Source of the DNA: Collybiopsis luxurians FD-317 M1
Lineage: Eukaryota > Basidiomycota > Agaricomycetes > Agaricales > Omphalotaceae
Direction: 5' to 3'
Length of the DNA: 64,000 nt
NCBI GenBank assembly: GCA_000827265.1
Contig: KN834752.1
Location: 730,029 to 794,028 of the forward strand
This document shows, one piece after another, positions 11,347-19,924 of this stretch (the first letter of the stretch is position 1; each line of letters opens with the position of its first letter). Under the pieces are notes generated by a model that was given only the letters and a program-made list of their open reading frames with translations, was not told the origin of the DNA and did no database searches. The translations under genes were made by a program, and so were the position numbers.

Positions 11347-13111
11347 ATGTATTCGACACTGGCGGTTTTGGCCTTGACGTCGTCATTATTTCTGGCTGCA
11401 AAATCCCAAGGAATTAGCTGGTCAGTTTTGAAGAAACTCTCTTGGGTTTCTTTTGACCAAAATTCTCCTCAGTAACGCGACGACGCCATGTCCAGCTTCA
11501 GCTCCCTGCTGCAGTAGGTGGAGAATTGGGAAATTATCTTTGAAGGAGCTCACTAAACAAGGTCGAGTTAGGCGAATTCGGATTTTGTGGTTCAGATAAC
11601 GTTAGTGCTTTCTCCAAGTAAACCTTCCGGCCTTTGTTCCAATAACCAACGACATTGAGCTCGGGAGCTCTACGCCGATTGGCGCTGGCCAACCAACTCC
11701 CTGCATCAGAGCGCTTACTTACCTCTTTCACTTGCCTTTAAAATAGTTTTGCCTGGGAGGCTGTAACCCTTTATACTCTCATTCCCTAGATAGTTGCAAG
11801 CCCAATGCCGTATGCCAAGACGTCACTGTAAGCCATTCTCAGCCTATCTCGTTACGACCATTATTTTCTCAGCGCCTCATACAGCACACTTTCGCCGACA
11901 ATTCCCGCATTCTGACCAACGCCACGTACTTTGACGGAAATGCATCTGAATATGGTATATTGCTTCCTTTGCTTGGGATGGAATCCATTCTCATACAAGT
12001 GTCGTTTCAGACTGGGTGGTCGACAAAGGTTCCACCATGAACACTAATTCTTCTGGGGGCGAACTAGGTTTGATCCTTACCGAAACCAACGGTGGAACTC
12101 GACTTTCCTCAACTCGATATGTCCACTACGGTACAATTACTGCCAAACGTACATTTTCTCTTATGTCACTTAATCTGCGAGTACTCATACGTTTCAACAG
12201 TCAAAACTGGAAGATGGCCGGGTGTCGTCACGGCGTTTATCACCATGAGTAACGTCAAGGACGAGATTGATTGGGAGTTCCCTGGTGCTAACACCACCAC
12301 TGGCCAGACGAATTATTATTGGCAAGGTGTCATTCGTACGTCAATATTCTTCGCCTTCCTACGACATCTTTATTCAATTCGCGTACAGCTGCTGCAACCC
12401 ATGGAGAGACAGAAACAGGAATTTCGGACACTTTCTCTAACTATCATGAATATACGGTGCGTCGCCTGCCCTTTAGCACGGTTATTCTTCGGCTCATTGG
12501 ATGGTGCTTCCGAAATCAAGATCGATTGGCAACCAACCGCCTTAACATTTTCTATTGACGGAAATACTGTTCGTACGATCAAGCAGTCGGACGCTATCAA
12601 TCCTACGACCGGAGTCAGCGAATACCCTAACACTCCTTCCAGAATACAATTAAGGCGCGCCCTTTGTTCTTCGACCTTTCTAGAATCTTACCGGAGACTG
12701 TGACTTTTTCTAGTCTCTGGCCAGCTGGTATCAATTCTAGTGCGCCCGGTACGATCCAATGGGCTGGAGGAATGATTAACTGGCAAGACCCAGACTACGT
12801 TTCTGCGGGTGAGCCGTTCGCGGTTTCAAAGATTTCCCCGACTGATGACACCTCGCCCAGGTCACTTCTACACTCTCGTCCAATCCGTTTCCGTAAAATG
12901 CGCCGACCCACAGAGTCCAGGTCCAAACATCACTTCCTATGTGTATGGCTCGAATCAGACTACAGACACACCAGGCATCGATTTCAGTAATCAGTCCACC
13001 ACAATTAATGGCGCCGGACCTAGTTTCGACATGATTGGACTCGGACTTGGACCCAAAGTAGTGAGCTGGGCGGCCGGGGCATTGATTGGGCTAGCAGTGG
13101 TTCTGGTATGA
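11347..13111 (+). CDS. GH16 Crh-like cell-wall glycosidase/transglycosylase, probably GPI-anchored
   Basis: This is a GH16 enzyme of the Crh (chitin-glucan crosslinking) type that acts at the cell wall. It starts MYSTLAVLALTSSLFLAAKS (signal peptide). A small Cys-rich N-terminal module follows across introns: CNATTPCPASAPCC, then SEFGFCGSDN, then FCLGGCNPLYSHSLDSCKPN, similar to the hevein-like module of fungal Crh proteins. The catalytic motif is DEIDWEF at about 12260-12280 with both glutamates and the middle aspartate present. Later blocks are HYGTITAK, WQPTALTFSIDG and SLWPAGINSS. The C terminus is hydrophobic (VVSWAAGALIGLAVVLV), as expected for a GPI signal. One intron, 12655-12713, appears to use a GC-AG border: joining IQL to SLWPAG needs it. 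One first-half intron (about 11600-11747) is longer than its neighbours. Confidence 0.87.
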
Positions 13112-13419
13112 TTTCGTGATAAAGCTTTGATACCCGTCGGCGACGCGTACGACATTGCGGACGGTTGGATCGTTGATTTTGATGTTCAAGACGAGCAATT
13201 CGTTCTTTGCTTGGGCCTTTGACCTTTTATATTACGAATTGGGTAATCGCTGACGCAGGCGCCGTCGGAAGTGCTCTACTGTAACATATACTATGCTGTT
13301 CATGGTCCATGGATTAATATACCCTCCGAATACCCTCTTGCCTTGATCAACTGAGAGCCTTCGCGGGGCGCTAACCTAAGGGACTAGTTGCGGCCCGGAA
13401 TGCCACGGGTTGTTCAGAC

Positions 13420-14325
13420 ATGACCGAAGTACTGCTCAAGGAAGCCGATGCTACCACTACTGTACCTAGGGTAAAAAAACCTCCTCAGAAAGTCGCTATC
13501 TCCACTTCGTTTTCGTACTCACCAAGTGATGATGGGACAGATGAGAATTTACTAATCCTTCTTCATGGATTAGGTGTGTGATCCAGTTTTCCTCCGTTCT
13601 CAGTTTGATAACTCTTCCTTTAGGCGACACCCATATACCTTTTTCCAAGCTCGGACGTCAATTGAAACTTCCACAAACGGCAACTCTGGCATTAAGGGCT
13701 CCAGAAAGGTTGCTCGTTCTTCTCCTGTCAGTCTTCAAACTAAATGTCGTCACACAGGATACCGTTTCTCTACGAAGAAGCTTATCAATGGTACACATCT
13801 TTCGACCAACTAGGGGAGCTAATCGATCGGCCAAATCCAACACCAGCTTTGGAGCTTTTATCCAAAGTGTTAAATCATCTCACCGAGGATTGTGCATGGC
13901 CCAGCGATAGAATTCACCTGTTTGGATTCGCGCAAGGAGGGTCTGTCGCTCTCGAATTTGTAATCAAACTCTGGCGACAACAACTCGAGCAAGAAAGTTC
14001 TGGTTCTTCGCTTGGTTCCATAGTGTCTGTCTCAGGGCCTTTACTTTCGTATCCCACCATCTCTTCCCTATCCCCTACACCAGTCATTGCTGTTTACAGG
14101 CCTCCTCCAGCTGAGCCATTGCTCTCGCCTGGCGACTTGACTGCTCTAAAAAAGGCGTACAGTTCAGTCAAGGAAGTAAAACTTGGTACAAGGGGACCAG
14201 GCATGCCGTCGTCAAAGGAAGAGTGGGAACCAATCATGAGGTTTTGGAGTGAAAGGTTGAGTAGAAGACAGGTGGAAGGATTATATGAAGTGATGAGTGG
14301 GATTGCGCCCCCAAGTGAAAAGTGA
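13420..14325 (+). CDS. Acyl-protein thioesterase/carboxylesterase-fold protein with catalytic triad lost
   Basis: This is an alpha/beta-hydrolase of the phospholipase/carboxylesterase (acyl-protein thioesterase) family, about 260 residues in three exons. The oxyanion region reads LLILLHGLGDTH and the strand that follows gives ATLALRAPERIPF. The nucleophile elbow, normally G-F-S-Q-G-G, is GFAQGG (near 13922-13942), so the serine is alanine. The region where the family carries its aspartate (normally HGD..D..VP) reads VIAVYRPPPAEPLLSP, and the usual GH.. histidine segment reads RGPGMPSSKEEWEPIM. All three catalytic residues therefore seem absent while the fold is well kept, which suggests a non-enzymatic binding or scaffold role. 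The two introns (13574-13623 and one at about 13710-13757) are canonical. No signal peptide is seen, so it is probably cytosolic. Confidence 0.82.
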
Positions 14326-14767
14326 AACGAGGTTGTGTCTTCGCGAATGATTGTAATATCTATTTGTTCTGCGGCAGGTATACATGCCAAAGGATGTGAT
14401 TCAAATTTTGTTTCGTGGAGCTAAGTTGTTCCACAATTCTTTTATTTTTTTATCGCGAAAGCCCAGTATATCGGCGTTTTTCACAATTTGGTCGGCCGAA
14501 CGCGCCGTGTCGCCGGGAAGGTCAAAGCTGGCAATATCAGACGCTTGCGCCTAAATCCGTTGTGTTACAAAGTTTACAAGATGACTATAAATACTGCATT
14601 CAAGGAGTGCTATCAAACCAGCATCGATCTCGGGCACGTCTTAGGAAGGGGACGGCACAAGTTTCTCACTCTGCCTTGAGAATCATAGTACTAAGACTTT
14701 ACAAGATGCTAGCATTGTTAAGTTTGAAACCTAGGTACGGCATAATACAATCTAAACCTTCGTCCAG
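14326..14767. repeat. Intergenic; one copy of the array-flanking repeat
   Basis: No gene is seen. The part around 14487-14545 (GGTCGGCCGAACGCGCCGTG then GGTCAAAGCTGGCAATATCA) recurs with small changes at about 15925-15980, downstream of the second peptide gene. It marks one end of a tandem duplication of about 1.43 kb. Confidence 0.65.
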
Positions 14768-15195
14768 TCACTCTGGACAGACCCCTGTTTCTCCGAGATA
14801 GCACCTGTGAAAATTAAGTCAAGCAGGGAGTGCGTGAAAATATCCTCGACACTCACGTCCCGCCGAGTGTTACTGAGATTGGTCCGCAACATCTATATCC
14901 TAGGGGGCCTAAATTAATGCATCATTAAGCGAGAAGCTCTCCAGGTCAACTTATGCACTTACAAGTCGGATTCTAGAACGAAAAAAGGTCAATGAAAAAA
15001 TTGGAAGGAACGATGATTCCACATAGTCAAGTTACCTCGATGGTATCACCTTTGGAGGATCATCAGAATAAGCTCCTTTATCGATGGGAATATTCACTTA
15101 CAATGGTATACAGTACGAGAAATAGGTTCTGCAGAAACCATGGTTCCGAACAGAAGAGCGACGGCGGCTACGGTCAAGGCTTTAAGTGTGTACAT
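14768..15195 (-). CDS. Six-cysteine secreted peptide, array copy 1
   Basis: This is a 68-residue small secreted protein; I know no named family for it. Five exons read minus-strand from the ATG at 15195. Exon 1 holds the signal peptide (MYTLKALTVAAVALLFGTMV, then SAEPISR). Exon 2 is a 14-nt microexon (15036-15049) and exon 3 a 10-nt microexon (14963-14972). Spliced cysteine order is C-x7-C-x5-CC-x10-C-x7-C, with the core CPLGYRCCGPIS and LGGTC. The C-C-CC-C-C order is the framework found in cystine-knot (knottin) peptides, but the disulfide pairing cannot be seen. It is closest to copy 2 (both end GETGVCP or GTTGVCP) and forms a recent duplicate pair. Role (defence, signalling, effector) is unknown. 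Confidence 0.8.
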
Positions 15196-16196
15196 ATTTA
15201 GGAAATGGGTATTAGACTGGGGGATCTTCCAGTGACGACTCTTCTTTTATGGTGATCGACCCTCAGGGTGGATGGCTGTAAGTTAGTGCGAACTTGTCAT
15301 CTACCAAGCAGGATCCGTTCAGTCAGAATTCAGAAGTAACAGCGGTAACACAGGATAAAAATAACATTCCTCGTTGAATGACTCAGTAGGGGCAGAACAA
15401 ACACTAGCTTTTGCCACATTACATACTTGAATGCCCCTTGATACACTTCACTGTCAAAGTTGTCAATTTTTGTACTTTTGAAATCGGCGGTCTCTGTCAA
15501 TCTGTAATCAGGTCCGGGTAAAGAAGAACGCATGAAGGGTCAGAAAATTCATTGCCTACAAAAAAGGAAAGGAGACCGCAGGACGGAGCGAAGATGAGAG
15601 TGAACAAGGCGATGAAGGAGCTCATTCCAGTAAAGAACTATATATGTACATGAAAATATTTACATATTCATTTGAGGGCGAATAGAAAAACCATGAGACT
15701 CAGTAATGTTAATGAGTTGCTAAGAAGCGTTATGTTAAACTGGGTTGTTCGAACTCGAAATTCTAAAGAGCTACCCGTGGTCGCGGTTCATAGGGGGGAT
15801 TTCTTCGCAATAAAATTCGCCTATTGATTGTACGATGAAAACACCTGGACGTATGCATACTTGTTACCATGAAGATGCACAACAAGTCCTTTTTTCCAAC
15901 GACGCATGATCCGGCCCGGGTTGGTGGGCCGGACGCACCGTGTCGGCGGAAAGGTCAAAGCTGGCAATATCAGACGCATCCTACCGTGTTACTAACTATC
16001 GGATCAACACAATTTATAAGTTTACCAAGAATACCGCATGCAAGAGACTTATATCGTGGTATCGAAACAGCGTCGATGGCGGACACATCTTCGGAAGACG
16101 ACTCGGCCTTGAGAATCATGCTATATTCTACTAAACGCAAGCATTATTAATCTTGAAGCCCAAATACAGTATAACATAATCTAAGATTTCATCCAG
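15196..16196. repeat. Spacer between peptide genes 1 and 2
   Basis: No further gene is seen. The part next to copy 1 (to about 15520) is its promoter and is repeated upstream of copy 2 (around 16700-16950): both contain CATCTACCAAGCAGGATC and CACTTCACTGTCAAAGTTGT. The part near 15920-15985 repeats the downstream flank of copy 1. Confidence 0.65.
15244..15318 (-). promoter_or_regulatory. Promoter elements of peptide copy 1
   Basis: On the coding strand the box ACGGATCCTG lies at 15309-15318, about 115-125 nt before the ATG. A TATA-like ATAAAAG lies at 15244-15250, about 50 nt before the ATG. The same pair recurs in front of the other copies. Confidence 0.55.
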
Positions 16197-16648
16197 TTAC
16201 AGAGGACAGACGCCCGTGGTTCCATAAACGCATCTGTGAAGATTAGGTCAGTGACAAGGTTCAGCGTGAGGGCAGAGTGTATGTAAACATCTCCACGACA
16301 CTTACGTCCCACCAAGTGTTGCTGAGATTGGTCCACAGCATCTATATCCTGGCGGACCTAAAGCGAAGTGTCACTTAACGAAAGATCTCCAGGTGAATTT
16401 TGTAGACTTACAAGGAGTCGGATTCTGGGGTGAAAATCGAAGGAACGATGAGTATTAAATCAGTTATCATTATACAGCGGCCAATTTACCTCGATCGCGT
16501 CACCTTTAAAGGATCATCAGAGTAAGCCCCTTTTGGAACAGAACATTCACTTACAATGGTATACAGTTCGAGAAATAGGCTCTGCAGAAACCATGGTTCC
16601 AAACAGAAGAGCGACGGCAGCTACGGTCAAGGCTTTCAGTGTGTACAT
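16197..16648 (-). CDS. Six-cysteine secreted peptide, array copy 2
   Basis: This is a 69-residue paralogue of copy 1, again in five exons read minus-strand from 16648. The first 31 residues (signal peptide through ISRTVYH) are the same as in copy 1 although the DNA carries several silent changes. Exon 2 is 14 nt (16490-16503). Exon 3 is 13 nt (16412-16424), three longer than in the other copies, which adds one proline (ENPTPC). Cysteine spacing is C-x8-C-x5-CC-x10-C-x7-C with core CPPGYRCCGPIS and LGGTC, ending GTTGVCPL. The 3-nt growth of a microexon keeps the frame. Function is unknown; the signal peptide places it outside the cell or in the secretory pathway. Confidence 0.8.
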
Positions 16649-17302
16649 CCCTAGGAAACAGAGACTATCTTGGGCTATTTTTGAGTAGCGACTCCCTTTT
16701 TATTCTGGTTCTCAGGGCGGATGGCGGTAAGTCGATGCGAGCTTGTCATCTACCAAGCAGGATCTGTTCATGCAATAGCGGTAAGACAAGGGTACCGCTA
16801 ATATACTCAGTCAGTAATTCAGTGAACGGAGAACGAATCTTGGATTTGGCCACACTTCATACTTGAATGCTCTCTAATACACTTCACTGTCAAAGTTGTC
16901 AATGTTACTTTTGAAACAGACGTTTCTTGTCAATTTGTAACTCAGGTCCCGCTACAGGCTAGTATCCTATAGGCGAGGAATTGTAGGGATCTAGGCCAGA
17001 CTAGAAGAAACTACATACAGCGAATTTACTGGAATATATGCTAGAAAAAAAAACAAAAACAAAAATCATGAGAACTGTGAGATTGCCTTACAATAACGCC
17101 ACAAAGCTTTCCATCATTTGAATAAAATTCGATCGAGTCCAGCATATTTGAATGCAAAGCAAGTTCAAAGCGAAACTCTGAAGGGCGACCGACAATCGCG
17201 GTTCATACCGGGAAGTTCCTTCCGTGCAATAAATTCCGCATATATATTGTTTGTACGACGAAGACATAAAGGTTGACCTGGACGTGTACAGTGTCATACC
17301 AT
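16649..17302. other. Spacer between peptide genes 2 and 3
   Basis: Holds the promoter of copy 2 (to about 16950) and then AT-rich sequence with an A-rich tract at 17044-17064. No other gene is seen. Confidence 0.5.
16697..16767 (-). promoter_or_regulatory. Promoter elements of peptide copy 2
   Basis: The box reads ACAGATCCTG on the coding strand (16758-16767), one base off the version at copy 1, about 110-119 nt before the ATG. A TATA-like AATAAAAAG lies at about 16697-16704. Confidence 0.5.
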
Positions 17303-17742
17303 TCAAAATGCACACACTTCCCCGGGTGAGAGGAGTATGCATCTGTCCAAAATTGTTTAGTCTCCAGTGCTTATAGGATCTGTGATACATACGTTCCACC
17401 AACACCGCTTATGATCGGTCCACAGCATGTATATCCTGTGGGGCCTATAATTCGAGTAAGTCACTTTGAATAGCAGATGAAGGACTTGAACACACAAGTG
17501 GGATTCTAAATAACATGATAGAAATGAAAAGTGAGAATACTAGAAACAACGGGTGCTGGATTGCCATCACTCTACCTCATCCGTACCGCCTGCAGTGTCA
17601 AAAGTGTCAGCTGAAGGCGGCCGTATGGATGAAGATGTAACTCACAATGATACACGGTGTCTCGAGAGATGAGTTCTGCAGACACGAGAGTACCCAAGGC
17701 AATCGAAAGAGTGGCCACGACAACGGCTTTGAATGCATACAT
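17303..17742 (-). CDS. Six-cysteine secreted peptide, array copy 3
   Basis: This is a 70-residue secreted peptide in five exons from the ATG at 17742. The signal peptide is MYAFKAVVVATLSIALGTLV, followed by SAELISRDTVYHC. Microexons are 14 nt (17576-17589) and 10 nt (17496-17505). Cysteine spacing is C-x7-C-x5-CC-x10-C-x8-C with core CPTGYTCCGP and SGVGGTC. The tail differs from copies 1-2: it has eight residues with PGE before the last cysteine and ends CAF. It belongs with copies 4 and 5 in a second subgroup. All four introns have GT-AG borders and the phases match the other copies. No dibasic Kex2 site is visible between signal and first cysteine, only ISR. Confidence 0.8.
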
Positions 17743-18362
17743 GATTAAGAGCAAGTAGAGATTATGGGTGGGCCACAAATAAGGGTTTTTATAGTCTCCA
17801 ACTTGAGAAGGCGATACAGGCACCCTTTGGCAGCTCCTGAGTATTCAGGAATGAAGTGCGTCAAACAGGATCCGTCTTGAACTGCCCTGAAAGTGGGTAT
17901 TCAATGCTGAATACATTCCAACTTGGTACTGACGCTAGACAGTCGAGCTGAGGTGTGATGTGACAAGTCCACAAATCCTGCTTGACTCTCAATAAGTATC
18001 TTTAGGCTGAGCCTGACATCGCAAGAAGGCCAAAGCAAACAATATCCAGTCGGTCCTCCTTGCCAAGCAATCTGTTGGGTGGCCCGTTTGGGCAGGATCA
18101 TCTCGGCAGTTTCTCACATCCGGAGATGCTTTTTGCACTCCGAGCCGTGTGTAGTGGGCTTAGATTCCCCGCTTGGCATTCGGTCTAAGTATATTTCTCT
18201 CAAAGAAGGTTTCCAGCTTTGTTAGCCTTTCACGAAAGCGGGCAATATTGAGTTTTGGAAATAGCAGGTGCGTTCAGGTTCCGACATTGACTTATTGTGT
18301 AAGCATTATACTGCTGTGATAGCTTTTCAGTGAAAGGCTCCAATTCCAAAAGTGTAATTTAT
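17743..18362. other. Spacer between peptide genes 3 and 4
   Basis: Contains the copy 3 promoter at its left end. The remainder (about 17900-18350) shows no gene, signal peptide or repeat that I can support. Confidence 0.45.
17787..17875 (-). promoter_or_regulatory. Promoter elements of peptide copy 3
   Basis: A clean TATAAAA box lies at 17787-17793 on the coding strand, 45-51 nt before the ATG. The box ACGGATCCTGTTTGA lies at 17861-17875, about 120-133 nt before the ATG. Confidence 0.6.
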
Positions 18363-18798
18363 TCAGGCAGCACAACCTTCGCCGGGTTCGAGGATCATGC
18401 ACCTGCAAACTTAATTAGCCCCGAGGAGGATTTGGCGAAGTGACAAGTTTCATACGTTCCACCAACACCGCTTGTAATTGGTCCACAACAGAAATATCCA
18501 GGGGGGCCTATAGCTTGAAGAGGAAGTCACCCACGAAAAATGGGAAAAAAATATACACACAGGTGGGATGCTGAAAGAGGGGGGTGAATGAGTACTCCAG
18601 ATGCGCTGAGAATCACTTTACCTCGTCTGTAGCACCTGTCGAAATCGTCAATTCAAGGTGGTTCTGTGGATAAGTAAGAGGGTGCAACTTACAGTGATAT
18701 ACAACCTGTCGAGAGATAGGCTCTGCAGATACCAGGACGCCCAAGGCGAGCGCACTGAGGGTGGTTACAATAAAGGCTTTCGGTCTGGACCGTGACAT
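18363..18798 (-). CDS. Six-cysteine secreted peptide, array copy 4
   Basis: This is a 73-residue paralogue, five exons from the ATG at 18798. The N terminus is the most divergent of the five (MSRSRPKAFIVTTLSALALG), but SAEPISRQVVYHC resumes the family pattern. Microexons are 14 nt (18622-18635) and 10 nt (18561-18570). Spacing is C-x7-C-x5-CC-x10-C-x8-C with core CPPGYFCCGP and SGVGGTC, ending PGEGCAA. The reading frame is open through all inferred joins, so it looks functional. Its promoter differs most from the others (see the regulatory entry), which could mean a different expression pattern. Confidence 0.78.
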
Positions 18799-19463
18799 GG
18801 TTGAGAAGAGGCAACACAGATACGTGGAAGCAAAGTGGAATTTTTATAGCATCCAAATAGTCTAAGGAGGAGCAATTGCAGCTCTTGAGATTCAGGATTC
18901 GGAGCGAAGTGCATCAAACAGCACGAATATACTAGGTGAATCAGGGGATCCGCAGTATGCTCAGATATTCCGACTTTCCGACTGGGCACCGATGATTGCC
19001 CCAGTGCATTGTGCAAGGTACTGGCAGCTGGGGTGCATTCAAATCGATCGATTAGTAGCTCCGCTTTACGGTGCATTTGAGATTCGGAATTTTCGCCGCA
19101 AACGCTCTGCCTGCCCGGCCAAGGGGAGGAATTTCGGCAGATTTTCGCATCCAGACGGCATACTTTCTGTATGGCCTGAGCTCAGCATACATACCATTGT
19201 ATGGTCTACTTGGTTGGAACTGAAGTTCTCCCTGATAAACACCCTAGGTCTTGCCCTAGTATTGAGTCTCGTAATACGCAACTCAGCCTCATTGAATCAA
19301 AAAAACCGAGCCCTCTGGGCACCGATGGCTACGGACGCATTCGGACCTTCATTCGATGTCCATAAGAAGGTACTGCAGAATTTCATGTTATAAACTACAG
19401 CAAATACACAGTTTTCGAAACGTCTTCAGCAGTCAAAAAATATCATATCAAGCAAAGTTTCGT
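18799..19463. other. Spacer between peptide genes 4 and 5
   Basis: Contains the copy 4 promoter. A 133-codon frame at 18992-19393 has no recognisable domain or signal peptide and I do not call it. Confidence 0.45.
18842..18953 (-). promoter_or_regulatory. Promoter elements of peptide copy 4
   Basis: TATAAAA lies at 18842-18848, 44-50 nt before the ATG. The GGATCC box is present in altered form (GCGGATCCCC, 18944-18953) and about 20 nt further upstream than in the other copies. Confidence 0.5.
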
Positions 19464-19924
19464 TTAGAATAGACATGCTTCACCGGGCTGGAGGATCTTG
19501 CACCTGTGGCGAAAATTTATTTAGCCTCCAAATTTTAAAAGTAACAAGAATGTTCAGGATACGTACGTTCCACCAACGCCTTCATTGAGCGGTCCACAGC
19601 ATGTATATCCTGCGGGGCCTGTGAATCGAAGGGTAAATCGATTGAAATAAAGCCTATTGAGCACAGAAACGTACAGGTGGGATTCTAAAAGAGGGTGTAA
19701 CAATTCGAAGATTTTAGATACCGCAAACAGGGGTTGAGGAAACCATACCTCGTCCGTACCACCTGACGGACGCGTCAGTCAAAAGTGGACATTCAGGTGA
19801 GTACGGGGAAGGAACCATGAAACTTACAGTGATAAACAGTATCTCGAGAGATAGGTTCCGCAGATACCAAGATGCTCAGGGCAAGCGCAAGCGTGGCTAC
19901 AGCGTAGGCTTTGAATCCGTACAT
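19464..19924 (-). CDS. Six-cysteine secreted peptide, array copy 5
   Basis: This is a 70-residue secreted peptide. Exons are 19828-19924 (97 nt), 19749-19762 (14 nt), 19675-19684 (10 nt), 19567-19618 (52 nt) and 19464-19503 (40 nt), summing to 213 nt with the stop. Every intron has GT-AG borders. The signal peptide is MYGFKAYAVATLALALSILV, then SAEPISRDTVYHC. Spacing is C-x7-C-x5-CC-x10-C-x8-C (Cys 33, 41, 47, 48, 59, 68) with core CPAGYTCCGP and EGVGGTC, ending PGEACLF. Introns 1 and 2 enclose a microexon coding for only GTDE plus part of a cysteine codon. It is the right-hand end of the array. Function is unknown. Confidence 0.8.

Noticed and set aside
10713..11348. 211-codon open frame on the minus strand between GH47 and GH16 genes
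   Set aside because: It covers the promoters of both divergent genes and has no recognisable motif; most likely chance.
8041..13111. GH47 and GH16 genes as a functional cell-wall gene cluster
   Set aside because: Two adjacent secretory-pathway enzymes with different roles are not enough; no further wall gene adjoins them.
14768..19924. Hydrophobin identity for the cysteine-rich peptides
   Set aside because: Hydrophobins have eight cysteines with two CC pairs; these have six with one CC pair and are too short.
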